From contig JAYODW010000017.1 in the NCBI GenBank assembly GCA_038116745.1, forward strand, positions 18,802 to 82,801: 64,000 nt of DNA, written 5' to 3'. Positions 7,542 through 15,511 of the stretch are shown here, piece by piece. How positions within the stretch are numbered: position 1 is the first letter of the stretch; each line of letters starts with the position of its first letter. The notes under the pieces are model-generated. The model had not been told where the DNA came from. It saw only the letters and a program-made list of their open reading frames with translations, and searched no databases. The position numbers were made by a program, and so were the translations under genes. The DNA comes from JAYODW01 sp038116745 (GTDB lineage Bacteria; Pseudomonadota; Gammaproteobacteria; Ga0077536).

Positions 7542-9074
7542 ATGGCCAAGGCAAAACGACTCGGACTCAAGGAGCGCTATGCCGCGCTGACCCGAGGGCT
7601 GGACTGGGAGACCACCTACCAGCCGATGGATCGGGTGTTCCCATATGACACCTACGAGGGGATCAAGATCGTCGACTGGGATAAGTGGGCCGATCCCTTC
7701 CGGCTGACGATGGATGCTTACTGGAAGTACCAGGCTGAGAAGGAGCGCAAGCTGTACGCCATCCTGGATGCTTTCCAGCAGAACAACGGTCAGCTGAACA
7801 TTTCCGACGCGCGCTATATGAGCGCGGTAAAAATCTGGCTGCAGGGCGTCACGCCTCTCGAATACGCCGCCCATCGAGGCTTTGCGCATGCGGCGCGGGC
7901 GTTCCGGGGTGCGGGTGCGCGCGTGGCCTGTCAGATGCAGTCGGTTGACGAGCTGCGTCACGCTCAGACCCAGCTGCATGCCTTCAGCCACTACAACAAG
8001 TACTTCAACGGCATGCACAACTTCGCGCACATGCGCGACCGGGCCTGGTACCTGTCGATTCCCAAGAGCTTTTTCGAAGACGCCATGACGGCGGGGCCGT
8101 TTGAGTTCGTGACCTCGATCTCATTCGCGTTTGAATACGTGCTGACCAACCTGCTGTTCATGCCTTTCGTGTCGGGTGCGGCTTACAACGGTGATATGGC
8201 GACCACGACCTTCGGCTTCTCAGCGCAGTCCGACGAATCACGTCACATGACGCTGGGCCTGGAGGTGGTCAAGTTCATGCTGGAACAGCACGAGGACAAC
8301 GTTCCGATCGTGCAGGCCTGGCTCGACAAGTGGTTCTGGCGCGGATATCGCCTGCTTGGTCTGGTCGGAACCATGATGGACTACATGTTGCCGAAGAAGG
8401 TCATGTCCTGGAAAGAAGCCTGGGAAATCTACTGGGAAGAAAACGGCGTGGCTCTGTTCCACGATCTCGGTCGCTATGGGATCCGCCTTCCGCGGCATCA
8501 CGAGGTGGCGGGCAAGGAGAAACACCGCCTGACGCACGAACTCTGGGCAACCCTGTACCAGTATCGGAATGCGTTGGGCCTGCACACCTGGATCCCGACT
8601 GACGAAGAGCTCGACTGGTTCAGCGATAAATACGGTGCGCTGTTCGACAAAATGTACCGCCCGCGGCTGCTGCACTGGCGTGAGCTGGAGGAGAGCGGTA
8701 ACGGCTACTACAACAACCGCCTGCCGATGGTGTGCCAGGTCTGTCAGATCCCCGTGTTCTTCACCGAGCCGGATGACCCGGAGACCCAGTGCGTGCGCAT
8801 TGTCGAGCATGGCGGCACGAAGCATCACTGCTGCTCGGATGGCTGCAGAGACATTTTCGAGCGCGAGCCGGAAAAATACGTGCAGGCACTCATCCCGCCG
8901 CAGCAGGTCTACCGCGGTGAAGCCGGCGGCGCGACCAACATCTTCGAATACGCCGCGTGGCTGCACCTGGAGAAAGACGTCGATACGGGCAGCTATCTCA
9001 ACTCACCAGAGCAGAAGCAGTGGGAAGCGTGGCAGCGCTCGCACCGCGCGACGTCCTCCGACGAAGCGGCCTGA
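7542..9074 (+). CDS. dmpN: Phenol hydroxylase oxygenase alpha subunit P3 (DmpN-like)
   Basis: The 510-residue catalytic subunit carries the carboxylate-bridged di-iron site. The ligands are E107, E137 and H140 (DELRH), then E198, E232 and H235 (DESRH), with the two E-x-x-H motifs spaced as in toluene/phenol monooxygenases. A C-terminal zinc-type cluster is formed by C398, C401 and cysteines around 430-435. It hydroxylates phenol and probably methylphenols to catechols with NADH and O2 in the cytoplasm. AGGAGGAAA stands 8 bases before the ATG. Substrate preference among phenol, toluene or alkylphenols cannot be read from the sequence. Confidence 0.92.
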   Translation: MAKAKRLGLKERYAALTRGLDWETTYQPMDRVFPYDTYEGIKIVDWDKWADPFRLTMDAYWKYQAEKERKLYAILDAFQQNNGQLNISDARYMSAVKIWLQGVTPLEYAAHRGFAHAARAFRGAGARVACQMQSVDELRHAQTQLHAFSHYNKYFNGMHNFAHMRDRAWYLSIPKSFFEDAMTAGPFEFVTSISFAFEYVLTNLLFMPFVSGAAYNGDMATTTFGFSAQSDESRHMTLGLEVVKFMLEQHEDNVPIVQAWLDKWFWRGYRLLGLVGTMMDYMLPKKVMSWKEAWEIYWEENGVALFHDLGRYGIRLPRHHEVAGKEKHRLTHELWATLYQYRNALGLHTWIPTDEELDWFSDKYGALFDKMYRPRLLHWRELEESGNGYYNNRLPMVCQVCQIPVFFTEPDDPETQCVRIVEHGGTKHHCCSDGCRDIFEREPEKYVQALIPPQQVYRGEAGGATNIFEYAAWLHLEKDVDTGSYLNSPEQKQWEAWQRSHRATSSDEAA

Positions 9075-9086
9075 GGAGGATTCACG

Positions 9087-9449
9087 ATGACCGTGCAGCA
9101 CCTCGGCGAGTCTTACGAGTTTCCGTCGCAGAACCGCGAAGAGCGTTATGGCGGCGACATCAATTTCTACATTCAGTGGGAGCGCCACCTCATGTTCGCC
9201 TGCCCTTTAGCGTATCGGGCACCGGTGGGGATGAGCCTGCGGGACTTCCTGGAGACCATGCTGCGCCCTGATTACGCCGTGCATCCGGATACCGACAAGC
9301 TCGTTTTTGAACGTTGCGAGTGGAAATTCGACCAGCAGCCCTGGCAGCCCGACCTGGATAAATCCCTGTCGGATAACGGCATCGGTCATATGAGCTACCT
9401 GCAGTTTCGCTCCCCGGAGCTCGACGGCCTGTTCGGCGCGGGTATCTGA
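9087..9449 (+). CDS. dmpO: Phenol hydroxylase oxygenase gamma subunit P4 (DmpO-like)
   Basis: The 120-residue protein matches the small gamma subunit of phenol hydroxylases, with YEFPSQNREERYGGD near the N terminus and a DKLVFERCEWKFD motif near residue 75. It is the third structural subunit of the hydroxylase. It follows the alpha subunit by 12 bases with GAGGA as ribosome-binding site. Confidence 0.85.
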   Translation: MTVQHLGESYEFPSQNREERYGGDINFYIQWERHLMFACPLAYRAPVGMSLRDFLETMLRPDYAVHPDTDKLVFERCEWKFDQQPWQPDLDKSLSDNGIGHMSYLQFRSPELDGLFGAGI

Positions 9450-9510
9450 ATCCTCTGCGCCTCCCTGCCGCGGGTCATGCCGTCAGGAGCGCTATGAACA
9501 GGCGATATTG

Positions 9511-10575
9511 ATGGCGTTCCAACTCACGGTCGAGCCGCTTGGCGAAGCGATCGAAATCGAAGAGGGGCAGACAGTTCTGGACGCTGCCCTGCGGGCCGGG
9601 ATCTGGCTGCCGTACGCGTGTAACCACGGACTGTGCGGGACCTGCAAGATCGACGTCGTGGAGGGCGAGGTTGAGCATAACCACGCCTCAGCATTCGCAC
9701 TCATGGATCTCGAGCGCGAGGAAGGCAAGTGCCTTGCCTGCTGTGCGACGGCGAACTCCGACCTGGTCATCGAAGCTGATGTTGAAGAGGATCCTGACGC
9801 CCGCGCGATTCCGATCGAGGATTTCCGCGCCGTGGTCTCTCGTCTTGAGGACCTGACCCCGACGATCAAAGGGATCTGGCTGGCCGTTGACGGTGACGGG
9901 CTCGAGTTTCAGGCAGGTCAGTACGTCAACGTGCACATTCCGGGACTCGAGCAGCCGCGAGCTTTTTCGATCGCCAGCCCGCCCTCTTCGCGAAACGAAA
10001 TCGAGCTCAATGTGCGGCGCGTGCCGGAAGGCGCAGGAACCGCCTGGCTGCACGACCAACTCAAGGTGGGTGATCCGCTGACGATAACAGCGCCTTTGGG
10101 ACGTTTCTTTGTCCGGCAATCTGCCCCGGAACCTGTTCTGTTCATCGCGGGCGGATCCGGGTTATCCAGCCCGCGGTCCATGATTCTGGACCTGCTGGAG
10201 CAGGGGGACGGGCGCTCCATCACGCTGCTGTACGGCGCGCGAAATCGCGCCGAGCTTTACTACCACGAGCTGTTCCAGGAGCTCACGCTGGCGCACCCGA
10301 ATTTCGCTTACCAGGCGGCCCTGTCCGACGCTGAAGACGACACAGACTGGGCTGGTTTTCGTGGCTTCGTGCATGAGCTTGCTGAGCAGGTCTTTGAGGG
10401 GAGGTTCTCCGGCCACAAGGCTTACCTGTGTGGTCCGCCGCCGATGATCGATGCGGCTATCACCACCCTTATGCAGGGGCGTCTGTTCGAAGAGCACATC
10501 TACATGGAGAACTTCTTCACCGCGGCAGACGCCAGCGCGCCGCCGCGGCGCAGCGCGCTGTTCAAGAAGTTCTGA
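9511..10575 (+). CDS. dmpP: Phenol hydroxylase reductase P5 (DmpP-like)
   Basis: The 354-residue protein has an N-terminal plant-type [2Fe-2S] domain with C37, C42, C45 and a fourth cysteine at 77 (neighbours at 74 and 78). A FAD domain follows with the RAFSIASPP flavin motif, then an NAD(P)H domain with AGGSGLSSPRS and the terminal YLCGPPPMID. It passes electrons from NADH to the di-iron subunit. The ATG at 9511 is preferred to a TTG one codon upstream. It precedes the ferredoxin gene by two bases. Confidence 0.9.
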   Translation: MAFQLTVEPLGEAIEIEEGQTVLDAALRAGIWLPYACNHGLCGTCKIDVVEGEVEHNHASAFALMDLEREEGKCLACCATANSDLVIEADVEEDPDARAIPIEDFRAVVSRLEDLTPTIKGIWLAVDGDGLEFQAGQYVNVHIPGLEQPRAFSIASPPSSRNEIELNVRRVPEGAGTAWLHDQLKVGDPLTITAPLGRFFVRQSAPEPVLFIAGGSGLSSPRSMILDLLEQGDGRSITLLYGARNRAELYYHELFQELTLAHPNFAYQAALSDAEDDTDWAGFRGFVHELAEQVFEGRFSGHKAYLCGPPPMIDAAITTLMQGRLFEEHIYMENFFTAADASAPPRRSALFKKF

Positions 10576-10577
10576 CG

Positions 10578-10907
10578 GTGTCCGACTACGCCATTACCCT
10601 GGAGGCCAGCGGCGAGACCTTTACCTGTCGGGACGGGCAGAATGTCCTCGCCGCCATGGAGCGTCTCGGGCGACGTGGGATTCCGGTCGGCTGCCGCGGT
10701 GGCGGCTGTGGCGTGTGCAAAGTGCAGGTACTCGGACAGGCGGGTTATCGTACGCTGAAGATGAGTCGCGCCCAGGTGTCAGTCGCCGAGGAAGCGCAGG
10801 GGATCTGTCTGGCCTGTAAGCTGATCCCGGAAAGTGACCTGCTGCTGCGGCCACTGGGTGTGCTGCAGAGCCGACTTGCCGGGCTGTCGCCAGGCCGACC
10901 ACGCTAG
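10578..10907 (+). CDS. dmpQ: Plant-type [2Fe-2S] ferredoxin (DmpQ/XylT-like)
   Basis: This 109-residue ferredoxin has C39, C44 and C47 (CRGGGCGVC) plus C80 (C77 is nearby) as cluster ligands. Ferredoxins of the DmpQ/XylT type reactivate catechol 2,3-dioxygenase by reducing its oxidised iron, and this gene sits directly before that dioxygenase. A GTG start at 10578 lies two bases after the reductase stop, implying coupled translation. A longer reading to 10428 would only overlap the reductase. Confidence 0.85.
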   Translation: MSDYAITLEASGETFTCRDGQNVLAAMERLGRRGIPVGCRGGGCGVCKVQVLGQAGYRTLKMSRAQVSVAEEAQGICLACKLIPESDLLLRPLGVLQSRLAGLSPGRPR

Positions 10908-10932
10908 AACAGCATCACAGAGGAGAAGAGCT

Positions 10933-11856
10933 ATGTCGTTCACTGGGGTACTCAGACCTGGTCATGCCGTGATCCGGGTGATGGAAATGGAGCCGGCGGT
11001 GACGCACTACGTCGAAAGGCTGGGTTTGATTAAAACGAATGAGGATGCGCAGGGCCGCGTGTATCTCAAAGCCTGGGATGAGCACGACGCCTTTTCTATC
11101 GTTCTGCGCGAGGCGGACTCACCGGGTCTCGACCATACAGCGTTCAAGGTCATGAGCGTCGCCGATCTGGATCGGCTGGAGGCCGATCTGCGTGCTTACG
11201 GGGCGAGCTGCGAGCGTATTCCGGCGGGAGAGCTGGAGGATTGCGGGCACCGCGTGCGCTTCGAGATCCCGTCCGGTCACCAGATCGAGCTCTACGCCGA
11301 GAAAAAGACCGTCGGCAACGGCGTGGGCTACCGCAACCCGAATCCCTGGCCGGAGGGTCTCAAAGGAATGCAGGCCAATCGGTTCGATCACTGCCTGCTC
11401 TACGGACCGAATCTCGCGGACAACCTCGACCTGTTCACTAACGTGCTCGGCTTCAATCTCACCGAGCGTGTTGTGACCCCGGACGGGGGGCTGCTGGCGA
11501 CTTTCTTCACCTGCTCAAACAAGGCGCATGACATCGCGTTCGTTCATCATGAGGAGCCGAACAAGTTTCATCATGCTTCGTTTCTGCTCGGTTCCTGGGA
11601 AGAGGTGCTGCGTGCGGCGGACATCATGAGCATGCACGATATTTCTATTGATATCGGGCCCACGCGTCACGGGATAACCCGTGGCCGGACGATCTATTTC
11701 TTCGACCCGTCCGGTAACCGCAACGAGGTGTTCTGCGGTGACTACACCTGGTACCCGGATCGCGAGCCGATCACCTGGGATGCAGACGAGCTCGGTCGGG
11801 CGATCTTCTTCCACGACCGCCGGCTGAATGAAAACTTCCTCGGGGTGGTGACCTGA
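10933..11856 (+). CDS. dmpB: Catechol 2,3-dioxygenase (extradiol, meta-cleavage)
   Basis: The 307-residue enzyme keeps the exact iron-ligand numbering of XylE: H153 (FDHCL), H214 (KFHHAS) and E265 (NRNEVF). It cleaves catechol or methylcatechols to 2-hydroxymuconic semialdehyde or its analogues using Fe(II) and O2. The ATG at 10933 follows AGGAGAAGAG. It is the last gene of the upper operon and ends in a perfect palindrome (11851-11864) facing the convergent thiolase gene. Confidence 0.93.
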   Translation: MSFTGVLRPGHAVIRVMEMEPAVTHYVERLGLIKTNEDAQGRVYLKAWDEHDAFSIVLREADSPGLDHTAFKVMSVADLDRLEADLRAYGASCERIPAGELEDCGHRVRFEIPSGHQIELYAEKKTVGNGVGYRNPNPWPEGLKGMQANRFDHCLLYGPNLADNLDLFTNVLGFNLTERVVTPDGGLLATFFTCSNKAHDIAFVHHEEPNKFHHASFLLGSWEEVLRAADIMSMHDISIDIGPTRHGITRGRTIYFFDPSGNRNEVFCGDYTWYPDREPITWDADELGRAIFFHDRRLNENFLGVVT

Positions 11857-11889
11857 GCTCAGGTTGCGGGACCGCTAGCCTGCGGTCCC
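11851..11889. terminator. Inverted repeats between convergent genes (possible bidirectional terminator)
   Basis: Two hairpin-forming sequences lie between the stops of the catechol dioxygenase and the thiolase. One is a perfect 14-base palindrome at 11851-11864. The other is an 8-bp stem GGGACCGC / GCGGTCCC with a 6-base loop at 11868-11889, which overlaps the thiolase stop codon. There is no T-run, so intrinsic termination would be inefficient. Confidence 0.4.
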
Positions 11890-13113
11890 CACAACAAATG
11901 CGGCGATAGTCGTCGTGCTGCCACCGATGTTCAGCACGCCAACCCGTGTGGCCCCAGCGACCTGGTAATCACCGGCCTGACCCGTGGTCTGTTTGTAAGC
12001 ATCGAGCAGCATCCTCGCGCCGGTTGCGCCAACCGGGTGGCCGAGCCCGATGAGACCACCCGACGGATTGATCGGCAGACGCCCGCGCATGGTGATGGTG
12101 CCGTCCTCAACTGCGCGCCAGCTCTCGCCCGGGGCAGTAATGCCGAGGTGATCGATCGCCATGTATTCGGTCATGGCCGTGCAGTCGTGGAGTTCGATCG
12201 CATTCAGCGCGAAAACATCCGGGATTGCAGCGCGGCGAAACGCGTCAGTGACCGCACCGTTAACGTGCTTCAGCAGGAACGGGGAATCCTTCGACTCGGC
12301 AATCTTGTCGCTCAGGCGCATGGTCGCTGTGCGGTGACCCCAGCCCTCGATGCGAGGTAGCTGCTCCAGCGTCATGCCGCGGCTGCGCGCGTAATCGGCT
12401 GCCCGTTCCGGCGAAGCCAGGAAGATGGCGACCGCCCCATCGGTGATCTGGCCGAGATCGTTTTTGCGCACCCGTCCCTCGATCACGGGGTTATGTTCGG
12501 CATCCTCAGTAAAACTCATGTCGGAGAACTGCCAGGCGCGTGACTGCGCATTGGGGTTGCGTTTGGCGTTGGCGAAGTTGTTCTGCGCGATGGCGCCCAG
12601 ATGGGCGTACGACACTTCTCCGTACCGCTCGCCGTAGTAGTCCGTGAGATCAGAAAACGCGCGCGGCCAGAGGAATTTCGCGTCCTGCCATTCGTGTCCG
12701 GCCCACGCGGCGGCGCCGAGGTGTTCGGCGGCGATCTGCCCCGGGACGTTGCGCATGTATTCAACGCCCAGCACACAGGTCAGCTCGTAGCGCCCGGCCT
12801 CGATGTCCGCCATTGCCGCGAGTGCGGCCATAGAGCCTGAAGCACAGGCGGCTTCATGACGTGAGGTCGGGATCCCGGAGAGCGCAGGATCAAGGGCGCT
12901 GAACAGACCGCCCAGCTGACCCTGACCGCAGAACAGTTCCCCGGTGAAATTCCCGATATGGGCACTGTCTATGTCCGTTGCCTCGAGCCCGGTGGCTGCC
13001 AGTCCCTCTTCCAGCGCAGCCCGCATCAGGCCGTCGATCTCGATCCCTTCACGCGACCAGTTGCGCGCAAAATCAGTTTGCGCGCCGCCGAGGATGTAAA
13101 CGCTTCTGCTCAT
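11875..13113 (-). CDS. Thiolase-family acetyl-CoA acetyltransferase (SCP2-thiolase type)
   Basis: The 412-residue thiolase keeps the nucleophile Cys90 in the EAACASGS motif, a histidine in the ELHDC motif and the C-terminal GLGHPVGATGAR block. It could split a beta-ketoacyl-CoA or condense acyl-CoAs. It is close to the non-cytosolic SCP2-type thiolases that occur in fatty-acid, sterol and aromatic degradation. Its gene is convergent with the dioxygenase and divergent from the DUF1326 gene (146-base gap). It is not an obligate step of the meta pathway, so its substrate is open. Confidence 0.8.
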   Translation of the reverse strand: MSRSVYILGGAQTDFARNWSREGIEIDGLMRAALEEGLAATGLEATDIDSAHIGNFTGELFCGQGQLGGLFSALDPALSGIPTSRHEAACASGSMAALAAMADIEAGRYELTCVLGVEYMRNVPGQIAAEHLGAAAWAGHEWQDAKFLWPRAFSDLTDYYGERYGEVSYAHLGAIAQNNFANAKRNPNAQSRAWQFSDMSFTEDAEHNPVIEGRVRKNDLGQITDGAVAIFLASPERAADYARSRGMTLEQLPRIEGWGHRTATMRLSDKIAESKDSPFLLKHVNGAVTDAFRRAAIPDVFALNAIELHDCTAMTEYMAIDHLGITAPGESWRAVEDGTITMRGRLPINPSGGLIGLGHPVGATGARMLLDAYKQTTGQAGDYQVAGATRVGVLNIGGSTTTIAAFVVGTAG

Positions 13114-13259
13114 ATTGAGGACTCCGTGCGTAAGGCGACGGGTAATGTGTCATTGTTGGGTTGGGTCAGGGCGGCAATCGCTTCGGCTCGTCTCCCTGCG
13201 CCACGCAGAGCAGCGACTATACTGAGTTGCATCAAGTCAGTCTCACGAGGGGAAGCGCA

Positions 13260-13883
13260 ATGTCCGATCTCAGCTGGAAAATCAGCGGCCAGTACATGGA
13301 AAGCTGCAACTGTGACTATCTGTGTCCCTGCATATTCACCAATCCTCAGGCCGAGGTCACTTACGACCACTGCACAGCACTGCTGATCTTCCGCATCGAT
13401 CAGGGCAGCTGTGGTGAGGTAGACCTGTCCGGGCTCAAGTTCGCCCTGGTGGTCAAGTCGGGAAAGGTGATGAGTCAGGGCGGGTGGGTTTTCGGCGCAA
13501 TCGTCGATGAAGCCGCCAGTGACGCCCAGCGCGAGGTTCTGACGCGCATTGCCAGCGGAGAGGCCGGCGGACCGCCCGGGATGATTCGTGACAATCTGGT
13601 GAGCGACTATCGAGGCGTCGAATACCACCCGATTGAGTTCAACATGGAGGGAGTGCAGCGGTCGGTGTCGATCGCTGACAAGCTGCGTTTCGCGATCGAG
13701 GGCGTCCTGTCACGGCTGGGCAACGGCGAGCCGTATTACATCGACAACGTCGGGCATCCGGCCGGTCGTCGCATCGCGCTGGCGCGCTCCAAAGAAACAC
13801 ACGTGCATTGCTTCGGTCTGGATATGGATATCGAAGGCGCGGGCAACAACGGCCATTTCGCGCCTTTTTCCTGGGCTGCATAG
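13260..13883 (+). CDS. DUF1326 family protein
   Basis: The 207-residue protein begins with the cysteine-rich signature of DUF1326: C16, C18, C22 and C24 (ESCNCDYLCPC), with further Cys and His residues at YDHC. This arrangement suggests metal or redox chemistry, but no function is established for the family. GAGGGGAAG precedes the ATG at 13260. A TATACT hexamer at 13218-13223 is a possible -10 box without a clear -35. The GMC oxidoreductase gene starts 42 bases downstream and may be its partner. Confidence 0.75.
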   Translation: MSDLSWKISGQYMESCNCDYLCPCIFTNPQAEVTYDHCTALLIFRIDQGSCGEVDLSGLKFALVVKSGKVMSQGGWVFGAIVDEAASDAQREVLTRIASGEAGGPPGMIRDNLVSDYRGVEYHPIEFNMEGVQRSVSIADKLRFAIEGVLSRLGNGEPYYIDNVGHPAGRRIALARSKETHVHCFGLDMDIEGAGNNGHFAPFSWAA

Positions 13884-13925
13884 GACCGCCAGTTCGTTTT
13901 TGGGGAGTGCGAGGTTCGCTCTGCC

Positions 13926-15440
13926 ATGGCTGAGCAGGCGGAACAGGTCATCGTCATAGGCAGTGGCTTCGGTGGGTCTGTCGCCGCCGCGCGCCTGGCC
14001 GAAGCGGGCTTCAAAGTGACCCTGCTTGAGCGCGGCCCCTGGCGCGATACCGTCCCGGTTCGCTCCATGGGCATTAAGAAACGCTCGCCGTTGCCACGCG
14101 GCTGGCGCCTGTTTACCAGCCTGCTGCGCTCGGTCGGCGGCAACCGGGTTCCCGGTGAGCGACTGCGCTGCAGTCGTCATGGACTGTTCGAACTGTTCTT
14201 CGGGCATGGTGCGACGGTGGTCTGCTCATCCGGCGTTGGTGGCGGGAGCCACGTTTATTCGGCGATCAACGTCCGACCCATGGCTGAGAATTTCTGGGAA
14301 GGCCATTGCGCAGACATATCCGATGCGGTGATGTCGCCTCACTATGACGCCGTGCTCGAGCGCATGGGAGCCGTTACTCCCATGGCCGACCACCGGATCC
14401 CGAATACATCGAAGGTGCGTTTTGCGAATGAGCCGGATCTCGCGCCGGCTATTCCTCCGCCGGACCCCAGGATCGGCTACCTGTTGCCGGACGATCCGGA
14501 AAACCCGCAGACAGTAGTTGATGAGCATGGCGTGGAACGCCGGGAGGTGGATTACCGCGCTGGGGATGACGGGTTCCTGGGCTCCCCGAGCGGCAGCAAG
14601 ACCACGCTGGACGCGGTCTATCTGGCGCCTGCCATGCAGCAAGGCCTGACGGTCCGTGACCTTGCCGAAGTGACCCGCATTGCGCGGATAGAGGGGGCGC
14701 GTTGTTATCGGGTTGAATATCGCGACCATCATGCCGGGCGCGATACGCAGATTGAGGCTGCGCACGTGATCGTTGCTGCGGGAGGTCTGAACACGCTGCG
14801 CATCCTGCTGCACAGTCGTGCTTCCGGTGGGCTCAGCGGCATGCCGATGCTGGGCAAGCGCTTTGGCACCAATGGTGACCTGCTCGGTTTCTGGGACTAC
14901 AACGATCCCGAGGTCGATCAGACCATCGGGCTGCCAACCAGTGGGGGCGTGCGTCTGGCAGATGATGACCACTCGCCCATGATCGGTGGCGGCGGATTTC
15001 CGTCCGTTAACAGCTATCCGCTGCCGGGCTTCATCAAGGACCGCCTGCGCCGCGCTTATATGATCGCCGGTCTGGGGGAAGACGCGATGGATGGCGAAGT
15101 CAGGGTTGAGAGGGGCCGTCTGCGAATTGACTACAACCCGGGCGGGAGCCCGATTTTTGCCCGCATACGCGAAGTTTTCGCGGAAATTTCCCGACGCACG
15201 GGGCGACGCGTTTATACCCCGCGCACGCCGATTACGGTCCACCCGACCGGGGGCGCGTGTCTTGCAGACTCAATAGAGTGCGGAGTAGTCGATGCCAACG
15301 GCGAGGTATTCGATAACCCGGGCCTTTACGTTGCCGACTCTGCAGCGCTGCCGCGGGCGCCGGGTGGGCCACCGTCGATGACCATCGCTGCGTGGGCCAA
15401 TCACCTGGCGACGCAGTTCATCGCGCGCCACGCGCACTGA
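13926..15440 (+). CDS. GMC-type FAD-dependent oxidoreductase
   Basis: The 504-residue protein has the ADP-binding fold IVIGSGFGGSVAAARL (GSGFGG at 12-17) and ends with the GMC pattern HPTGGACLAD...GLYVADSAALPRAPGG, including the active-site histidine. Family members oxidise alcohols or sterols with FAD; the cholesterol-oxidase branch is the nearest style. No signal peptide is seen. It follows the DUF1326 gene and converges with the chemoreceptor gene. The alcohol substrate is not deducible. Confidence 0.8.
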   Translation: MAEQAEQVIVIGSGFGGSVAAARLAEAGFKVTLLERGPWRDTVPVRSMGIKKRSPLPRGWRLFTSLLRSVGGNRVPGERLRCSRHGLFELFFGHGATVVCSSGVGGGSHVYSAINVRPMAENFWEGHCADISDAVMSPHYDAVLERMGAVTPMADHRIPNTSKVRFANEPDLAPAIPPPDPRIGYLLPDDPENPQTVVDEHGVERREVDYRAGDDGFLGSPSGSKTTLDAVYLAPAMQQGLTVRDLAEVTRIARIEGARCYRVEYRDHHAGRDTQIEAAHVIVAAGGLNTLRILLHSRASGGLSGMPMLGKRFGTNGDLLGFWDYNDPEVDQTIGLPTSGGVRLADDDHSPMIGGGGFPSVNSYPLPGFIKDRLRRAYMIAGLGEDAMDGEVRVERGRLRIDYNPGGSPIFARIREVFAEISRRTGRRVYTPRTPITVHPTGGACLADSIECGVVDANGEVFDNPGLYVADSAALPRAPGGPPSMTIAAWANHLATQFIARHAH

Positions 15441-15511
15441 GCATCAGCGCCGCGGTGACGGGCCGGCTGGACGGTGCATCGCCTGTACACCCGGGCGTGC
15501 CCGCCAAGCAG

